Positions 1 to 60,445 of a DNA stretch of 64,000 bases are shown in pieces (position 1 is the first letter of the stretch; every line of letters starts with the position of its first letter). The notes beneath the pieces are model-generated. The model searched no databases. It was not told the DNA's origin and saw only the letters and a list, made by a program, of their open reading frames with translations. This DNA is from Acanthacorydalis orientalis (taxonomy: Eukaryota; Arthropoda; Insecta; Megaloptera; Corydalidae): contig CM068318.1 of NCBI GenBank assembly GCA_034766995.1, forward strand, positions 40,492,625 through 40,556,624, written 5' to 3'. Position numbers and translations under genes: made by a program.

Positions 1-290
1 ATTTTTCAATTAAAAAAATATTTAATAATTAATTATTGATCATTTTTTAGTGACACTTATGCGTATTTCGATGTATATTCCATTATCCTCAGAGTACTAA
101 GTGACAGGAAAGACATGTTTATTTTTCCTTACATTTTTCTTCATTTACTCGTATAAGACGATGGTATCGTTATCGGAATGCGTATAAACAACATTCAAAA
201 TTATAAGATAATTATTTATTGAATATTTTTGATCAGAAAAGAATTATGGTTTGCGGGAACAAAAAACAATTCATTTAATAAAATGTATAA
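1..290. repeat. Hairpin MITE family H, partial copy
   Basis: Two inverted arms are visible: GATCATTTTTTAGTGACAC with GCGTATTTCGATG near 40-75, and its mirror GCGTATAAACAAC, then ATTTATTGAATATTTTTGATC and a TATGGTTTGCGGG arm at 180-260. The same arms recur at 6685, 9215, 18540, 46373, 62190 and elsewhere. No coding potential. The left edge is cut by the window. Confidence 0.6.
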
Positions 291-440
291 TAAATTATGT
301 TAAAAATATTTTGTAATTTTTTTTCATTTCTATAAACAACATATATCATGTAAAATGAATTTAGAATAAAAATGGCTAGATTTTTACACAAACACAAATG
401 ACATATACAAATTTTATAAAAAAAATATAACTACACTTAC

Positions 441-640
441 ATAAAGTTGATTCAAAACACTTTCCTCCGGATCATAATTCGGTGAATATTTATCAACATG
501 TCTTGTTGGTTGTACATTCAAACGTACTTCTGCCAAACAGTATTGTGCATCGGATATAGCAACACATTCATCGAAATTTCCCAATAAATAAACACTTCCG
601 ACTGTTATTCCTTGTGGTCTTTTCCCCGAAGCTTCCCACA
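441..640 (-). CDS. NRF-6-like gene B, coding exon 2 (partial gene)
   Basis: This exon continues the NRF N-terminal domain of gene B. It opens after an AG acceptor (641-642) with TG, which completes the split codon from exon 1. It reads M/W-EASGKRPQGITVGSVYLLG and holds two domain cysteines (FDECV and QYCLAE). It ends at a GTAAGT donor (GT at 440-439) after NQLY. Its 200-bp length and phase equal those of gene A exon 2, and many residues match (WxASxKRP, GxFDECV, YCxxEVRxxVxPT, DKYSxxYxPxE). The remaining exons lie left of position 1. Whether the gene is intact cannot be judged. Confidence 0.88.
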
Positions 641-1323
641 CTATTTAGTCACAACACAGAAAAAGAAAACGGTTCGTTTATATTTTTTATATTGAAAATT
701 GACTAGAAATATCAAAAGATATTCACAAAAGATGCGCGCATGAATGAAATTATTAAATTGTAATCAAATTATTGAACAGGTCAGCGGTACATTTTTCAAA
801 GAAATGTTATTATGTATTATTTTTGCACATAGTGTCGCGCTATATACTTTGGAAAACATTTACTTAATTGAATAAACGCAACAATAATAAAATAACATTA
901 AAAATATAAAAATGAAGCACAAATCATTGATAAAAAAATATGCAAGAAAATTGCAACTATTTATTTGTTGAAGAATTTGAACTGTTATGTAAGTCTTTCA
1001 AAGTAAATAAAGAAAATTTCCAATGAAAAAAATTGTAGATTTTTTTCCAACAATCTTATAAATAAAAAAAGATTAAAGATGATTTGAAGATATACCTGTG
1101 GTACATCAGCCGATTTAATAACGTTTCGGGTGAATAGTTGAATTAAAATATCTTTTTTTAAATAATATCTTATTATTAATTGCGTTATTAATATTTATTT
1201 TAAAATAAAATATATTGAAAAACGCCAAATCGATGCAAAAATCTGTCAACTTATTTAAAAACAATCCGTTTACGAGAAACGCTCAGCACACTAGATGTTT
1301 TTAATTGTACGCATTTCACTTAC
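641..1323 (-). other. Intron 1 of gene B, no feature seen
   Basis: AT-rich sequence between GTAAGT (1323 downward) and the AG acceptor at 641-642. I see no repeat family or ORF in it. At 0.68 kb it is far shorter than the 8.5-kb intron at the same position in gene A, which has been filled with repeats. Confidence 0.7.
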
Positions 1324-1564
1324 TTTGAAAACCGCGCGTTGTTTGATTATGTAGAGAGTTTAGAAGTGCTTCAGAGTCAACTCTACAAACCTCGTTGTTC
1401 GTATATAACGAGCCCAATGGAAGTGTCGGATATAAATCAATAACATTCCAAAGTTCCGTCGTTCGATTCGTGTTCGACGCGCTTGCAAACGCGAACACTG
1501 CTGAGAAAGCACCGACGCAGTGCCAGAAAGTGTGTAGCATGTAACGCATATTCACAAATTGCAT
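1324..1564 (-). CDS. NRF-6-like gene B, coding exon 1 with signal peptide
   Basis: First coding exon of a second nose-resistant-to-fluoxetine-like membrane acyltransferase. From the ATG at 1564 the product has a hydrophobic secretion signal (about residues 8-28, ending AFASAS). It continues as a lumenal or extracellular NRF domain start with ELWN, LPLGSL, EVCRVDSEALL and two N-glycosylation sequons (NRT, NQT). The exon stops at TTTCAAA before GTAAGT, the same phase-1 break as gene A exon 1. Internal ATGs six and nine codons later could also start translation and would keep the signal peptide. It lies 7.3 kb downstream of gene A, same strand, so tandem duplication is the likely origin. Biochemical function in insects is poorly known; the family is named for the C. 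elegans nrf-6 fluoxetine-resistance phenotype. Confidence 0.88.
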
Positions 1565-1939
1565 TGTGCAAAACGAATAAAAATGTTATATAGCGAATAA
1601 ACCGTCCCTTCTTCCTTCTGAATAGTGGTCATGGTTCTGTAAGATTCAAGGACTTGCACGCATCATATTTTTTATTTTAACTATCGTTACATATAGAGAT
1701 ACATGACTGAATCAGTGATTTTCTATCAATTAGAATTATTATAATTTTTTTAATATTAAAAAGAAGAAAAATTACACACGTGTACTTATAGAGAAATAGA
1801 AGCAACCAATTGAGTTTCGACCAATTCAATTGTACGAGAAGTAAAATGGAGAAAGTTAAACTAGTTGAACAAAAATATTTTTATTAAATTCATATATAGT
1901 CATCTTATAGAAATGTTGACCAAACTATTTATTATTATC

Positions 1940-1947
1940 TCTCTCTT

Positions 1948-2013
<66 letters not shown>

Positions 2014-2327
2014 CAAAATTATTCACTAAAAATAAAAATTCCATGAAATCGACTTATTTATTTCGTATGAGCTTTCTACGGTATCCAAATATTTGATCCC
2101 TCTTCTCTCTTTATATATGAAATCAAAATTATCCACAAAAATAAACAAATCCATGACGTCAACTTATTTATTTGTGATGGAGCTTCTATGGTACCAAAAT
2201 ATTTTTATTTTTCTTCTCTCTCTATACATATAAAATCCAAATTATTCACAAAAATTAAAAAATCCATGACACCAACTTATTTATTTGGGACGAAGCTTCT
2301 ATAGTACCCAAATATATTTATCCCTCT

Positions 2328-2392
<65 letters not shown>

Positions 2393-2475
2393 CAAAATTA
2401 TCGACACAAAATAAAACAAATCCATGACGTCAACTTATTTATTTGGGATGGGGCTCCTATGGTACCCAAACATTA
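1940..2475. repeat. Tandem repeat, about 110-bp unit, four copies
   Basis: The block CCATGACGTCAACTTATTTA recurs with small changes at 2041, 2151, 2264 and 2422. Each unit also carries ATCAAAATTAT upstream and a GGAGCTTCTATGGTACC stretch downstream, then a CT-rich run. Spacings are 110, 113 and 158 bp. The longest spacing and the left edge contain expanded (CT)n(TA)n tracts, so the internal microsatellite varies between units. Confidence 0.9.
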
Positions 2476-3100
2476 CATGTACATTCTTATAACTGACAAG
2501 TGGGCGAGCATAGTAAGCCCGGGGGTTGACGAGGGAAGCGACTAGGGGGAAGATCCCTAGAGTTTCATATAATTAATAAAGTATTTTATTGTTTTAATTG
2601 AAACACATTCAACAATTGACACGAGTGATTCTCAGCACTGGCCTCTCTATCACAATAAAATATTTATACCAATCCTTTTATTGACTGTTCACACGGAGGA
2701 CAGTGCGGATGGTGAGGATCGAACGGCAATCTACCGTTTCAAATACTTCGCTTCCAACTGAAAGTTTTCAAAGGTTATAGCTGTACAGACGGTCATTAAT
2801 CAGTTATGATATGCTGTGAACTATCATTTTATCTTTCCTATCCGCCTCTTAGAGATAAATCTTCACGACAGGATTGTCGATCTGGTGTCTATTCAGGGGC
2901 TCCTAATCGTCGTGAAGTTTGAATTCAGACAGAAACACAGTACTACTCTGTAAGTTCTATGACAGACGGAGCAATAAACCTGTGTTTTCATTGAAAAGCC
3001 GTGCTTCTAGACAGTGAATAGGTCTAATACGCTGATCTCCTCCACAAACCCACATAATTCTGACATAAGTTAAACAAAATCATATCACATTTTACATTAC
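2476..3100. other. GC-richer unclassified block, possible LTR
   Basis: This stretch is visibly less AT-rich than its neighbours (for example AAGCCCGGGGGTTGACGAGG and CGACAGGATTGTCGATC). It carries an AATAAAG polyadenylation-like motif near 2576 and no long ORF. It could be a solo retroviral-type LTR or other dispersed repeat. I saw no second copy in the window and no clear TG..CA ends, so the class is open. Confidence 0.25.
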
Positions 3101-4530
3101 CATAATGCTCAAAGAAATCATATAGGTGTCATGACAAACGACTCTTGTCTACTATGACTGCATTAATATGCAGTGATAACAATGTTTCCATTTTTATTAT
3201 TGATATTTAAATAAAAATGACAAGCATAGGACCTATGATGTTTAAGACATAAAGGATTCATTAACGAGAGATTACTATTGAGTTTTCTGATAAAAATTCA
3301 TGATAGACGAACTGATCAGAGAATCCAGACATAACAAAAATCACGGCCTCATACCGACCGTGATTTCTATTAATATGCGGGTCATATTGTAGGCGTTCTG
3401 TTCTTATTTCAGTACAAACGAAAAATAAAAATTAGAAAGAATATAAAACCATATGACTTGTTGTGAATGTAACAAGCGACGTGATTTTTCATATCAAATG
3501 AAAAAAAAGTGCATGTTTATTGAACATTTACACCGACAAATACTATAAGTAGATTTTAATCACAGTGCGACAAATTGAATAATTTGTTTCACATAATCTT
3601 TTCAGTCATAATATCATTAGTAAAAATCAAAATTCGAAGAACTATTGTTAAAATACATACATTTTAAATCGGAAAATATCATTAGAACTAATTTGATTAT
3701 ATGATTCTTATACATAAACTAATTAAAACTCGCCTGAATTTATATATATATATATATAAACATATTGTTCTTGCACAAAGATTTAATAAAATTCGTCGAA
3801 TTGCATCCGGTAATTTCGTATTATCAAATAGAATACATTAAAACAAAATCATTATTTTTTAATAAATAATTTATAAATATATATTTGTAGTTTGGGTTTA
3901 CCTAATAGACGGATGTTATTAAATATATTTCATTACACTGATATACTGTATCATTTAATTCATTGACAATCGGTTTATATTTATATTTAGACTTAGTCGC
4001 AATTCCATACTTATATACCTGACTTTGTCCTTTTAATCTGTTTTGTATATCATATACATTAAATACTTGCTCTACACAGTGAACAGAAAATTATCACAAT
4101 GTGAAATAAAATGAATTTAGTAAAAGATTATTATATGCTACTAAAAATTATTCATGATAATATAATGTTTATATCACAACAAAGGATAAGTCTTATTATA
4201 AATACAATTCCTATTCATGAGAATACGAGGTATTAGCCTATTTTATTTCGCAAAGAATAGAAGGTTTTCAAGTATTATTGACCCTTAAATAGTGCTTATT
4301 TTGTTTACATGGGCCATGATTTTGACTGAAATTCTTTCAAACTTGTTGAATGAAAATAGTTTCAACTACGTTTTCATAAGTTGTAGCTAACAGTTTGTTC
4401 TAATGCGATATTTTCTTTTTTACTTATTTATTCAGCTTTCTCTATACTATTTTTTTTGTAGAAATATTAGAATCAAAATCATAATTTCATTTTTGATTTA
4501 TTCGGATGCTGTTTATTAAATAAATCCTAA
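3101..4530. other. Intergenic DNA, no feature beyond a small hairpin
   Basis: AT-rich sequence with no usable ORF. The only structure I see is a short inverted repeat at about 3340-3372 (AAATCACGG, 11-base loop, CCGTGATTT) and a short (TA)n at 3743. Confidence 0.5.
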
Positions 4531-4540
4531 ATTCTACTGT

Positions 4541-4725
4541 TCAATGACTAGTGCCTAACTTTTGTGCAAGCTTTCGAATTGTTGTGCGTGGTTCTGATTC
4601 AACTAACGCCTTCAGTTGGTCGTTATGAACTGAAGAAGGACGTCCGCGACCTTCTTCATTTCCAGAGCACTTGTCTCCAGCATAAAATTTTTGGAACCAC
4701 CATTGCATCGTACGTGATATTGATA
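4541..4725 (-). pseudogene. Mariner family B fragment, helix-turn-helix region
   Basis: Minus-strand reading gives QWWFQKFYAGDK, EEGRGRPSSVHND, QLKALVESEPRTTIRKLAQKL. This is the linker and second helix-turn-helix of a mariner transposase DNA-binding domain. The catalytic domain is absent and no terminal inverted repeat is seen, so this is a truncated relic. The same segment occurs at 7333, 31181, 45822 and 49915. Confidence 0.85.
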
Positions 4726-4801
4726 TTATGCATTTTGATGATGAATTATAATAATTCCTTCTCTTTATAAATGAAGATAAAAACAAATTCAATACTGCCA
4801 C

Positions 4802-5867
4802 AAAAATATACCAGGTAGCAAATGAAATGTCCTCGACATTTCCAAATGTTGAAAATATTTTAAAAACTTTTTTGGTACTATTCCTATTTCAAATATATCG
4901 GGGGGTGGGTCGTTCTCAGCATTAAAAAGAGTGAAAAACAGTCTCCGAAATACAATATCAGAGGGAAGGCTTAATAGTATGGCGCTTTTGCACTAAGAAC
5001 AAGAAATATTAAATAATATCGATACTTTGAAAATAATTGATGTTTTCTCGACAAACATCGACAAAAAAATTATTTCATTTTTGCACTCCAAATGAAATAT
5101 ATGGTTTCAGTTAGTTTTACAGAGATGAACGTTTTTGTTTCTTTATTTTTCTGAAAAATAATTCAGAATAATTTATTTTTTATGCACTTTATATATTTAT
5201 CGAATAAAGTTATAGATATAAAGAAAAATGTTATAAGATATATATTTTACACAAAGTTTTTGTTTGGACATTCGATACATTTTCGAGGGCCCGTAAATTT
5301 TATCGCCGGAGGCTCCCATCTGGGTTGATCCGTCCTATAGGGAAGTATTTTTTGTATGTTCAAAAAAATTAGGTTTACTAAAAATTTTATTTAAAAATGA
5401 CTCAATTCAGTTGTTATATCGCTGAGACAATATCCGTTTTAGAGTGTTTGATGAAAAAGCGTTAATAAAAATCCATGTAACGTTTGTTTATATCGTAAAA
5501 CAGTCATCTCTGTACAAGCTATAAACTTTTTTACCTCTATACAGATTCACATACACACATTTACATATATATGTATATATATATATATATGCGTGTGTGC
5601 ACATTCATCTTTTTAATAAAAGAAAAACATAAATATGTAAATTATACAACAATTGCAACGTTCAGTGTTACAGGAAAAAAGCCCATACTTGCGTTTTTTT
5701 CTTCAATTAATGTAAGTGTAAATTTTAATTTGAATAATTATAGAATTACTTTCCTAATTAGCTTCTCTCCACTGATATTTCATTAACATAGATAACATCT
5801 ACAAAAGGATATAATTGATTGAAAATAAGTAACATTTACTTTCATAACTGATTTATTCTCTGAACCA
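4802..5867. other. Intergenic DNA, nothing recognised
   Basis: AT-rich, with one short (TA)n at 5570-5590. ORFs here are low-complexity and have no family signature. Confidence 0.5.
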
Positions 5868-6195
5868 CCTCAAACTATAAAAAGAATTATGATCAGAAAT
5901 GTTCAATAATTGATCAGTGAGTATTTTTGATTATTATTTGAATTTTAAATATAATGATATTATACTCAGAAAATTAGTTAAGACTCTATGTATGTATCTA
6001 GCAATATATTTAATTTATTGCTAGTGATTTAATCAAAATTGAAATCGTTTCACTTATATACGAATTTCACTATAAACGAATCTTCCATCTAAAGAAACGG
6101 TTACTGATCGATACAGTCAGAATTATCGGGTGAGAGAATAATTCATTTGTGAATGTGATTTAGGCACAGCGCCAGAACTGTACTGTAAGAAAAAG
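5868..6195. repeat. Hairpin MITE family H, decayed copy
   Basis: Arm sequence with TGATCAGAAATGTTCAATAA at 5890 and the terminal module GAATAATTCATTTGTGAATG...CACAGCGCCAGAACTGTACTG at 6135-6183. The middle is diverged. Confidence 0.55.
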
Positions 6196-6684
6196 TTGTT
6201 CATTAATAAATTAAATAATTATTAACCTTAAACTCTGCAAATACGGTGAAATCAATTCATTCTTCTGTGATTATCTCATCAGTTTTCTTATCGACTACCT
6301 AGATAAAACATAAAAATCAATGAGGTAGGATAAAGGTAAGGTAAAGTATATAAATGTATTTTTTCAATTTTAAATGATAGTCTTTACTCGCTAAAAATTC
6401 TACTAACGTAAACAAATATATATTATAATTTCGATAATTACATGAAACATATTATTATAGTTTTATATCTACTATTTATTTTTGGTAAATATATCATATT
6501 AATTAAATTAGACTAAAATTCGTTACATAAAGCACAAATATCAATCTATAATACGTATGAATCAGTACTATCGATAGATTGTAGACTGGAAACTTTTCAA
6601 TCACAAACAAATATCTGGTGTCGATAAGGCACAGTTCGTACTGATGTCTTTTGTTGTGTAACTGTAATGATCAGAAATTAATTC

Positions 6685-7030
6685 TCTTTTCACTCCATAT
6701 ACCATAAAAACAATTCTGATCGAAAATGTTCCATAAATGATTTTTATTATTCTTGATTATTGTTTGTGCGCATTTCGATGCTACTGATATCTACCACAGA
6801 GTTTCGTGGTATAAAAGAATCTTATTACAGAAAAATCAGAGTTTTCTATACGCTGGAGCTGTGCCAACAATGGCATCGAGAACGAAAAGCGTATAAACAA
6901 TAATCAAAAATGATTAATAGATATTTATTGAAGATTTTTGATCAGAAAAATTTATTGTGGTTTGTAGGATTTAAGAGGAATTTATTTATGAAAACTAAGT
7001 TGGTTACAGTGCCAGAATTGTAGTTTAACT
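6685..7030. repeat. Hairpin MITE family H, near full copy
   Basis: The left arm at 6690-6785 (CACTCCATATACCA, CTGATCGAAAATGTTCC, TTGATTATTGTTTGTGCGC) is the approximate reverse complement of the right arm at 6870-6975 (GCGTATAAACAATAATC, TTATTGAAGATTTTTGATC, TGTGGTTTGTAGG). A terminal module follows, ending CACAGTGCCAGAATTGTA. No ORF. Confidence 0.75.
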
Positions 7031-7332
7031 GTAATTAGTTTGAATTTGTAACGTTAATGTTAATGTGACTCCATTCAAAAGCAACAACTTACAAGAACTG
7101 AAAATTTATATAGAATATATCAAGATATATTCTAAAAATAATGGAACTATTATCAGTGCAAGTAAATAAACGGATTTAAACTTGTTGACGCGAACTGGTG
7201 TTTATATAAATGCTTGTAGAATACAAGTTTTTCATTTCTTTTTTGAAGCGAAAATTAGGAGTTATTTAAAACTGGGAGTGATTCCATAGTAATTCAACAT
7301 TTATTTCCTTCTGTTCTTTCTGCTTTTCTTCT

Positions 7333-7912
7333 ATTAGGTTTGTAGGGAAATAATTGCGGTTTATGACCTTCAAATTCATATAAATTTTTCTCTTTTTCGA
7401 TTTTACTAGCTGTTTTAAGTGGTCCAGAATTATTGGGTGACTAACACCTAACTTTTGTGTAAGCTGTCGAATTATTGTGCGTGGTTTTGATTCAACTAAC
7501 GTATTCAGTTGGTCGTTACGAACTGAAGAAGGACGCCTGCGACTTTCTTTATCTTCAAAGCTCTATTCCCCGGCATGATTTTTTTGGAACCACCAATGCA
7601 CCGTACGTTCCTTAACAGTATCCACATCAAAAGCATCGTTTAGTTTACGAGCATTTTCTACTATTTTATCACCCGTTGTGAACTCATACAAGAAAATGAT
7701 CTTATTTGCTTCTTTTTCATCTTTAATTCAATAATCCAATTTGAAATAAAATTAATAATGAAACTAAAGTCGATATTATCAAAATACAGACCGAAAAATG
7801 CACTTTAAAATGACATTAACATGAACATGATGAAGTGACACTTTCATTGAAAAAAAATTAAGTCTGAATTCAGAAAACAAAAACCGAATTTATTTCTCTA
7901 CCAACCTAATAA
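7333..7912 (-). mobile_element. Mariner family B, internally deleted copy with both ends
   Basis: It ends in TATTAGGTTTGTAGGG at 7333 and CTACCAACCTAATA at 7912, which are inverted repeats flanked by TA. The minus strand keeps the start region and helix-turn-helix domain of a mariner transposase (QLNTLVESKPRTIIRQL region). It then jumps directly to a tail with GPLKTAS-like codons, so the DDD catalytic domain is missing. The frame is broken. At about 580 bp it is well under half a complete mariner (about 1.3 kb). It sits in the intergenic space between genes A and B. Confidence 0.85.
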
Positions 7913-8233
7913 TATTCCCGGTTGTCTATCTGAGATTTTTTTTGAAAATTTTGCGAATATTGTAAAAGCTTTGAAATAATTAAAGATGATTACTAGAATA
8001 AGTAAACTTCAATAATTCCAAAAATGTTGTAATGTTCGTAGACTGTTGAAAAAGGCGTATGAAGAGACATTAGAAAGAAATAAAAACAGAAAATGATAAA
8101 AAATAGATTATGATAAAGGTTTTCCGATATCATTCTCAATTTCGTAAATAAATTTGTCACACTTCCACAAATTATAAATGTTTTTCAGATCTAAAACGTA
8201 CAATAATTATTATTGATCCTTTTTGATTGTTAT

Positions 8234-8299
<66 letters not shown>

Positions 8300-8559
8300 C
8301 TGAAAAACCAAAAAAGTGAAGACGATCAGGTCAACGAATTTAGAAAAGGTAATATATTTTAATTGCCTAATGAAGACATCATTTTCAGTTTAACCATAGT
8401 CAATATCTGCACCATAAACTCTGACAAATGTCATATCAATATAGATGTTTGGTTGAAAAATCACGATAGATAAAAATACCACATACCATTGGTAAGGTAG
8501 CTGTCACAGTAACTCAGTGAGTATATAGTCTTATATGGATGAGTTGAGAAATAATGCGC
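7913..8559. repeat. Intergenic DNA with a 63-bp (TA)n tract
   Basis: A pure (TA)n run occupies about 8235-8297. The rest is AT-rich with no recognised feature. Gene A 3' UTR sequence should lie to its right. Confidence 0.6.
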
Positions 8560-8565
8560 TTTATT
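8560..8565 (-). promoter_or_regulatory. Candidate polyadenylation signal of gene A
   Basis: TTTATT on the plus strand gives AATAAA on the minus strand, about 325 bases after the gene A stop codon. Such motifs are frequent in AT-rich DNA, so this is only a candidate. Confidence 0.25.
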
Positions 8566-8887
8566 TAAAAAATAATAATAATTCATGTGTAAATATTTAA
8601 ATATCTAATCGATTTCAAATATGATGATATGTGCCTTCTTTTAAAAAATATTTACACTAATATACTATAAATTTAACTATAACTTATACTTAGAACTCTA
8701 AATAAATTATCTATTGTCTCTTATGGCAAAACTTCCAAAGTACGAGCATGTAAACGTTCCATTTATCAAATCTCATTTAAGAGCAGTACCATAAATGTCA
8801 TTTAAATTAAACGAACCGATATGCAATTTAAATAAAACCAATAAGAAGTAAATAACGTTTAAAAAATACTACATGCATTGATCTTAA

Positions 8888-57426
<48,539 letters not shown>

Positions 57427-57730
57427 TGTGAACCGCGACGTTGTACTGGTATCTAAGAGGAACGACCGGTCCGTCTACTAATTTTACACGTCTGTTTATT
57501 ATTCCTCCTACCCGAAAATCTATCGCACTGACCTTAACGATACAACAGGGCTGATATGTTTTTTCGTCGCGACCCGTACGCACAATGACTGGTTGTTACT
57601 TTTAACAGAATGCTCTGCGGTTAAACCGGTAAAAAAGTTCGTACCAGTCGTTCGACATGTGAATCATCTTAGTGGTGGCCAGTGACGTACTCGCTTGTGT
57701 CCAGTAGAGTGGATGTGTGCGCGATTACAC
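57427..57730 (-). promoter_or_regulatory. Candidate promoter and 5' UTR of gene A
   Basis: GC-richer, CpG-containing, non-repetitive DNA directly upstream of the start codon. A TCAGT on the minus strand at 57531-57527, about 100 bases before the ATG, fits the arthropod initiator. No TATA box was identified. An upstream non-coding exon is possible. Confidence 0.35.
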
Positions 57731-58068
57731 AAATTTAACAATCGGATTAATGAAAATTCTATTCATTTCATTAATTACTCATTTACATACTATTATTGAC
57801 TTAATACACATTCAAACATTTCTTTCACAATACGAGTTTTTTGTGTGGTCGCTGCGAAATAATCACGAATGGTTTCATTAAATTGCAATACAAAAAGACA
57901 TACACGTTTCTACGAATTCAATGTTATTGTTCAATTATTTATTTCTTCAAAGATTCCAATTAATAACGAAATTAAAATGATGACTTTATTTTGATGAAAA
58001 ATCACTTATGATTTTCGTAACGACTATTAGGTTATTCCACAAGTGTACATTTTTCCTAATATCACATC

Positions 58069-58115
<47 letters not shown>

Positions 58116-58280
58116 TTATATTATCACAATATATAAAAAAGGCATGTCTACTCGCCAGATTTTCCACAAAAGTACAATTTCGGTTATATGAGATTTAAAT
58201 TATTGTGATTAAATTTAATTATTATGTGCAGCCTATTAAATAAAAACTGCCAGTGACATAGTGTCTATTATATGTACATA
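57731..58280. repeat. Upstream DNA with one (TA)n
   Basis: (TA)n at 58074-58112. Otherwise AT-rich, nothing recognised. Confidence 0.6.
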
Positions 58281-58383
58281 TTAGGTTGGTGCAAAAATAA
58301 TTGCGGTTTTTATGTATCGACTATAAAGATGTATACATCGGTTAAAAATTATATTTATTAATCAAAATAAAGACCATTGGCCA
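58281..58383 (-). mobile_element. Mariner family C end fragment
   Basis: TTAGGTTGGTGCAAAAATAA and the following 80 bases match the 3' end of 58912-59868 and 41758-42534. Truncated after CCATTGGC. Confidence 0.9.
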
Positions 58384-58911
58384 CAAAAGTATCCGGCCAA
58401 CTTTCTAGTCCAGTAAATTTCATTTTTATTTATTATATACATGTAAATGTACCTTTTGTAAACAATTACATAAATACATATGAAAAAAGTTGTTTAGTAT
58501 AGATTATCCATGACATGTAAAATGAAAATTCCTGACATATGTTCATAATATTACAGTTTAATATCCAGCTTTTCGAAAACGTGATATATAAATGTAACTA
58601 AGTATTGATATGAACGCAACAGAGTGGACCGCACAATAAATATTAAAAAGAAAAATTAAATATTGCGGGTTGTTTCTACCTCATTCGGTTCCTCAGTCTG
58701 ATCAGCTTCAGGGACAGAGTTCAATGTTTCAAATTGCATAGATCTATTAAAATAAATCTTGTTGATATCAGTTAATCTTTTTTCCTTCCTCCAAAACAAT
58801 CATGATTTATTGAACAATTTTTTTAAAAAAATATTTGCGGTTTCTGGGATGAAAAAGTAATTCATTCGTGGAAAACTAATTGTAAGTACGGAGAGATATT
58901 TTATTTCTAAT
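58384..58911. repeat. Upstream DNA with a MITE H remnant
   Basis: CATGATTTATTGAACAATTT at 58800 and the terminal module GTAATTCATTCGTGGAAAAC follow the family H pattern. The rest is unclassified. Confidence 0.45.
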
Positions 58912-59868
58912 ATTAGGTTGGTGCAAAAAGAATTGCTGTTTTTATGTATCGAGTATAAAGATGCATATATCAGTTGAAAATTATATTTATGAATCAAATA
59001 AAGACCATTGCCTGCACACATTTCTCCCAACGGGAAACAAGTTTGTTTATTCCTACAAGATAGAATGCTTGAGTCCTGGAATTAACGAATTCGTCGAAAG
59101 CGCTTTGAGATGATGCTTGATCTTTGAAAACTTTCTCTCGTAGGAAATGATTCTAATGTTAAAAAAAATGATAATCTCTCAGAGACAGGTCCAGAGAATA
59201 ACGTGGATGAGATAAGGTTTCATAACCCAGTACATTTCATTTTTTTTTTGAAGTCATTTGTGAGACGTGTAGCTGGACGTTGTCATGAAAAAGAATGTGT
59301 CCTCTTCGATTAACTACTGCTGGCCGAAAACGACGTAATTTCCCATGAATTTTTTTTAATTTCCTGAAAATACTTTTTCTGCTATTACTGTTCCACCCGG
59401 ATTTAAGAAGTTATAGTGTACGATGCCACTTGCTGACCAACAAACATTAACCATAATCATTTTTTCATGAAGATTCGGTTTAGTAAACTGTTTTGGTTCT
59501 TCTCATCGACCTATCCATTACGATGAACGGTTCCGATTGTTGTAGAGAATCCACTTTCCATCACATGTGACAATGAAATCAAGAAAGAAATCATTTTTGT
59601 TACGTAAAAGAAGCGTAGAGCTGACTTCGTATTGCCGAATTGTTTGGTGTTCGTTTAGTTCATACGGCGCCCATTTATCCAGCTTTTTTGTTTTTCCAAT
59701 TAGGCTCAAATGTCGAAGAATTGTTGAATGATCAACATTGAGTTCTTATGCGACCACTCGAGTTGTTTTACGTGGGTCCGCTTCAATAGTGACTCTTAAA
59801 TCATTATTGTCTATAGCTGAAGGACGTCCACGACTCTCCTCATCATCAAGGCTTTCGTTTCCATTAGA
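58912..59868 (-). mobile_element. Mariner family C (cecropia type), 5'-truncated copy
   Basis: It begins ATTAGGTTGGTGCAAAAAGA. The minus strand gives NESLDDEESRGRPSAIDNND, LNVDHSTILRHLSLIGKTKK, KLDKWAPYELNEHQ and DFIVTCDGKWILYNNRNRSS. The CDEKW block has Gly in place of Glu. Later blocks with HDNxxPH and PTDYHFF-like codons are broken. The promoter end and the first helices are missing. It is the most complete family C copy here. Confidence 0.9.
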
Positions 59869-59914
59869 ATGTATAGATAAACACCTGTGTATGTATCATT
59901 TTTCTTCTTCTACA

Positions 59915-60445
59915 TGTAATTAGACAAATGTTACGTGTGAAAATTAATTCGGTGTCTTCAAATTAAATCATTCATAACTATATATTAAATTAAAATATTT
60001 TCTCATCATTTTATGATTTTCAAGTGCCAATCTTAACATTTAAAAACACTATATAACTTGGTCAAGCAGTTGGCAAAACCTCACAAAACAGTAAGGAACA
60101 TGGTATCCGAAAATTAGCATATTACAATTGCATACTTTTCACATTCCAGTTGAAAAAATACTGCCGAAGCCGCGAGAATGATTTGTTCATCTTTGGCAGA
60201 ATGAGTTGCAATGATTGAAACATGTAAAAAATTCTAAAACAATAGAGAGGTCGGAAAATCCATTGACTTAAAGCCGTCATCTTTTTTTCAGCAAGTGATT
60301 CATCAGTTACTCGACAGGTAGAGAAAAGTTATACAAAAATAATCGAGGATATATTGAAGATTAAAATGTGTTCCAAATAAACATTCATCTTTTATCAAAA
60401 AGGAACGCAATTAATTTGGACACCTTACAGTTTCAATCAACAAAG
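59915..60445. repeat. Dispersed repeat F, copy 2
   Basis: Paired with 47030-47645. ACTATATAACTTGGTCAAGC stands where copy 1 has a long (TA)n, so this is close to the unexpanded state. Confidence 0.85.
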
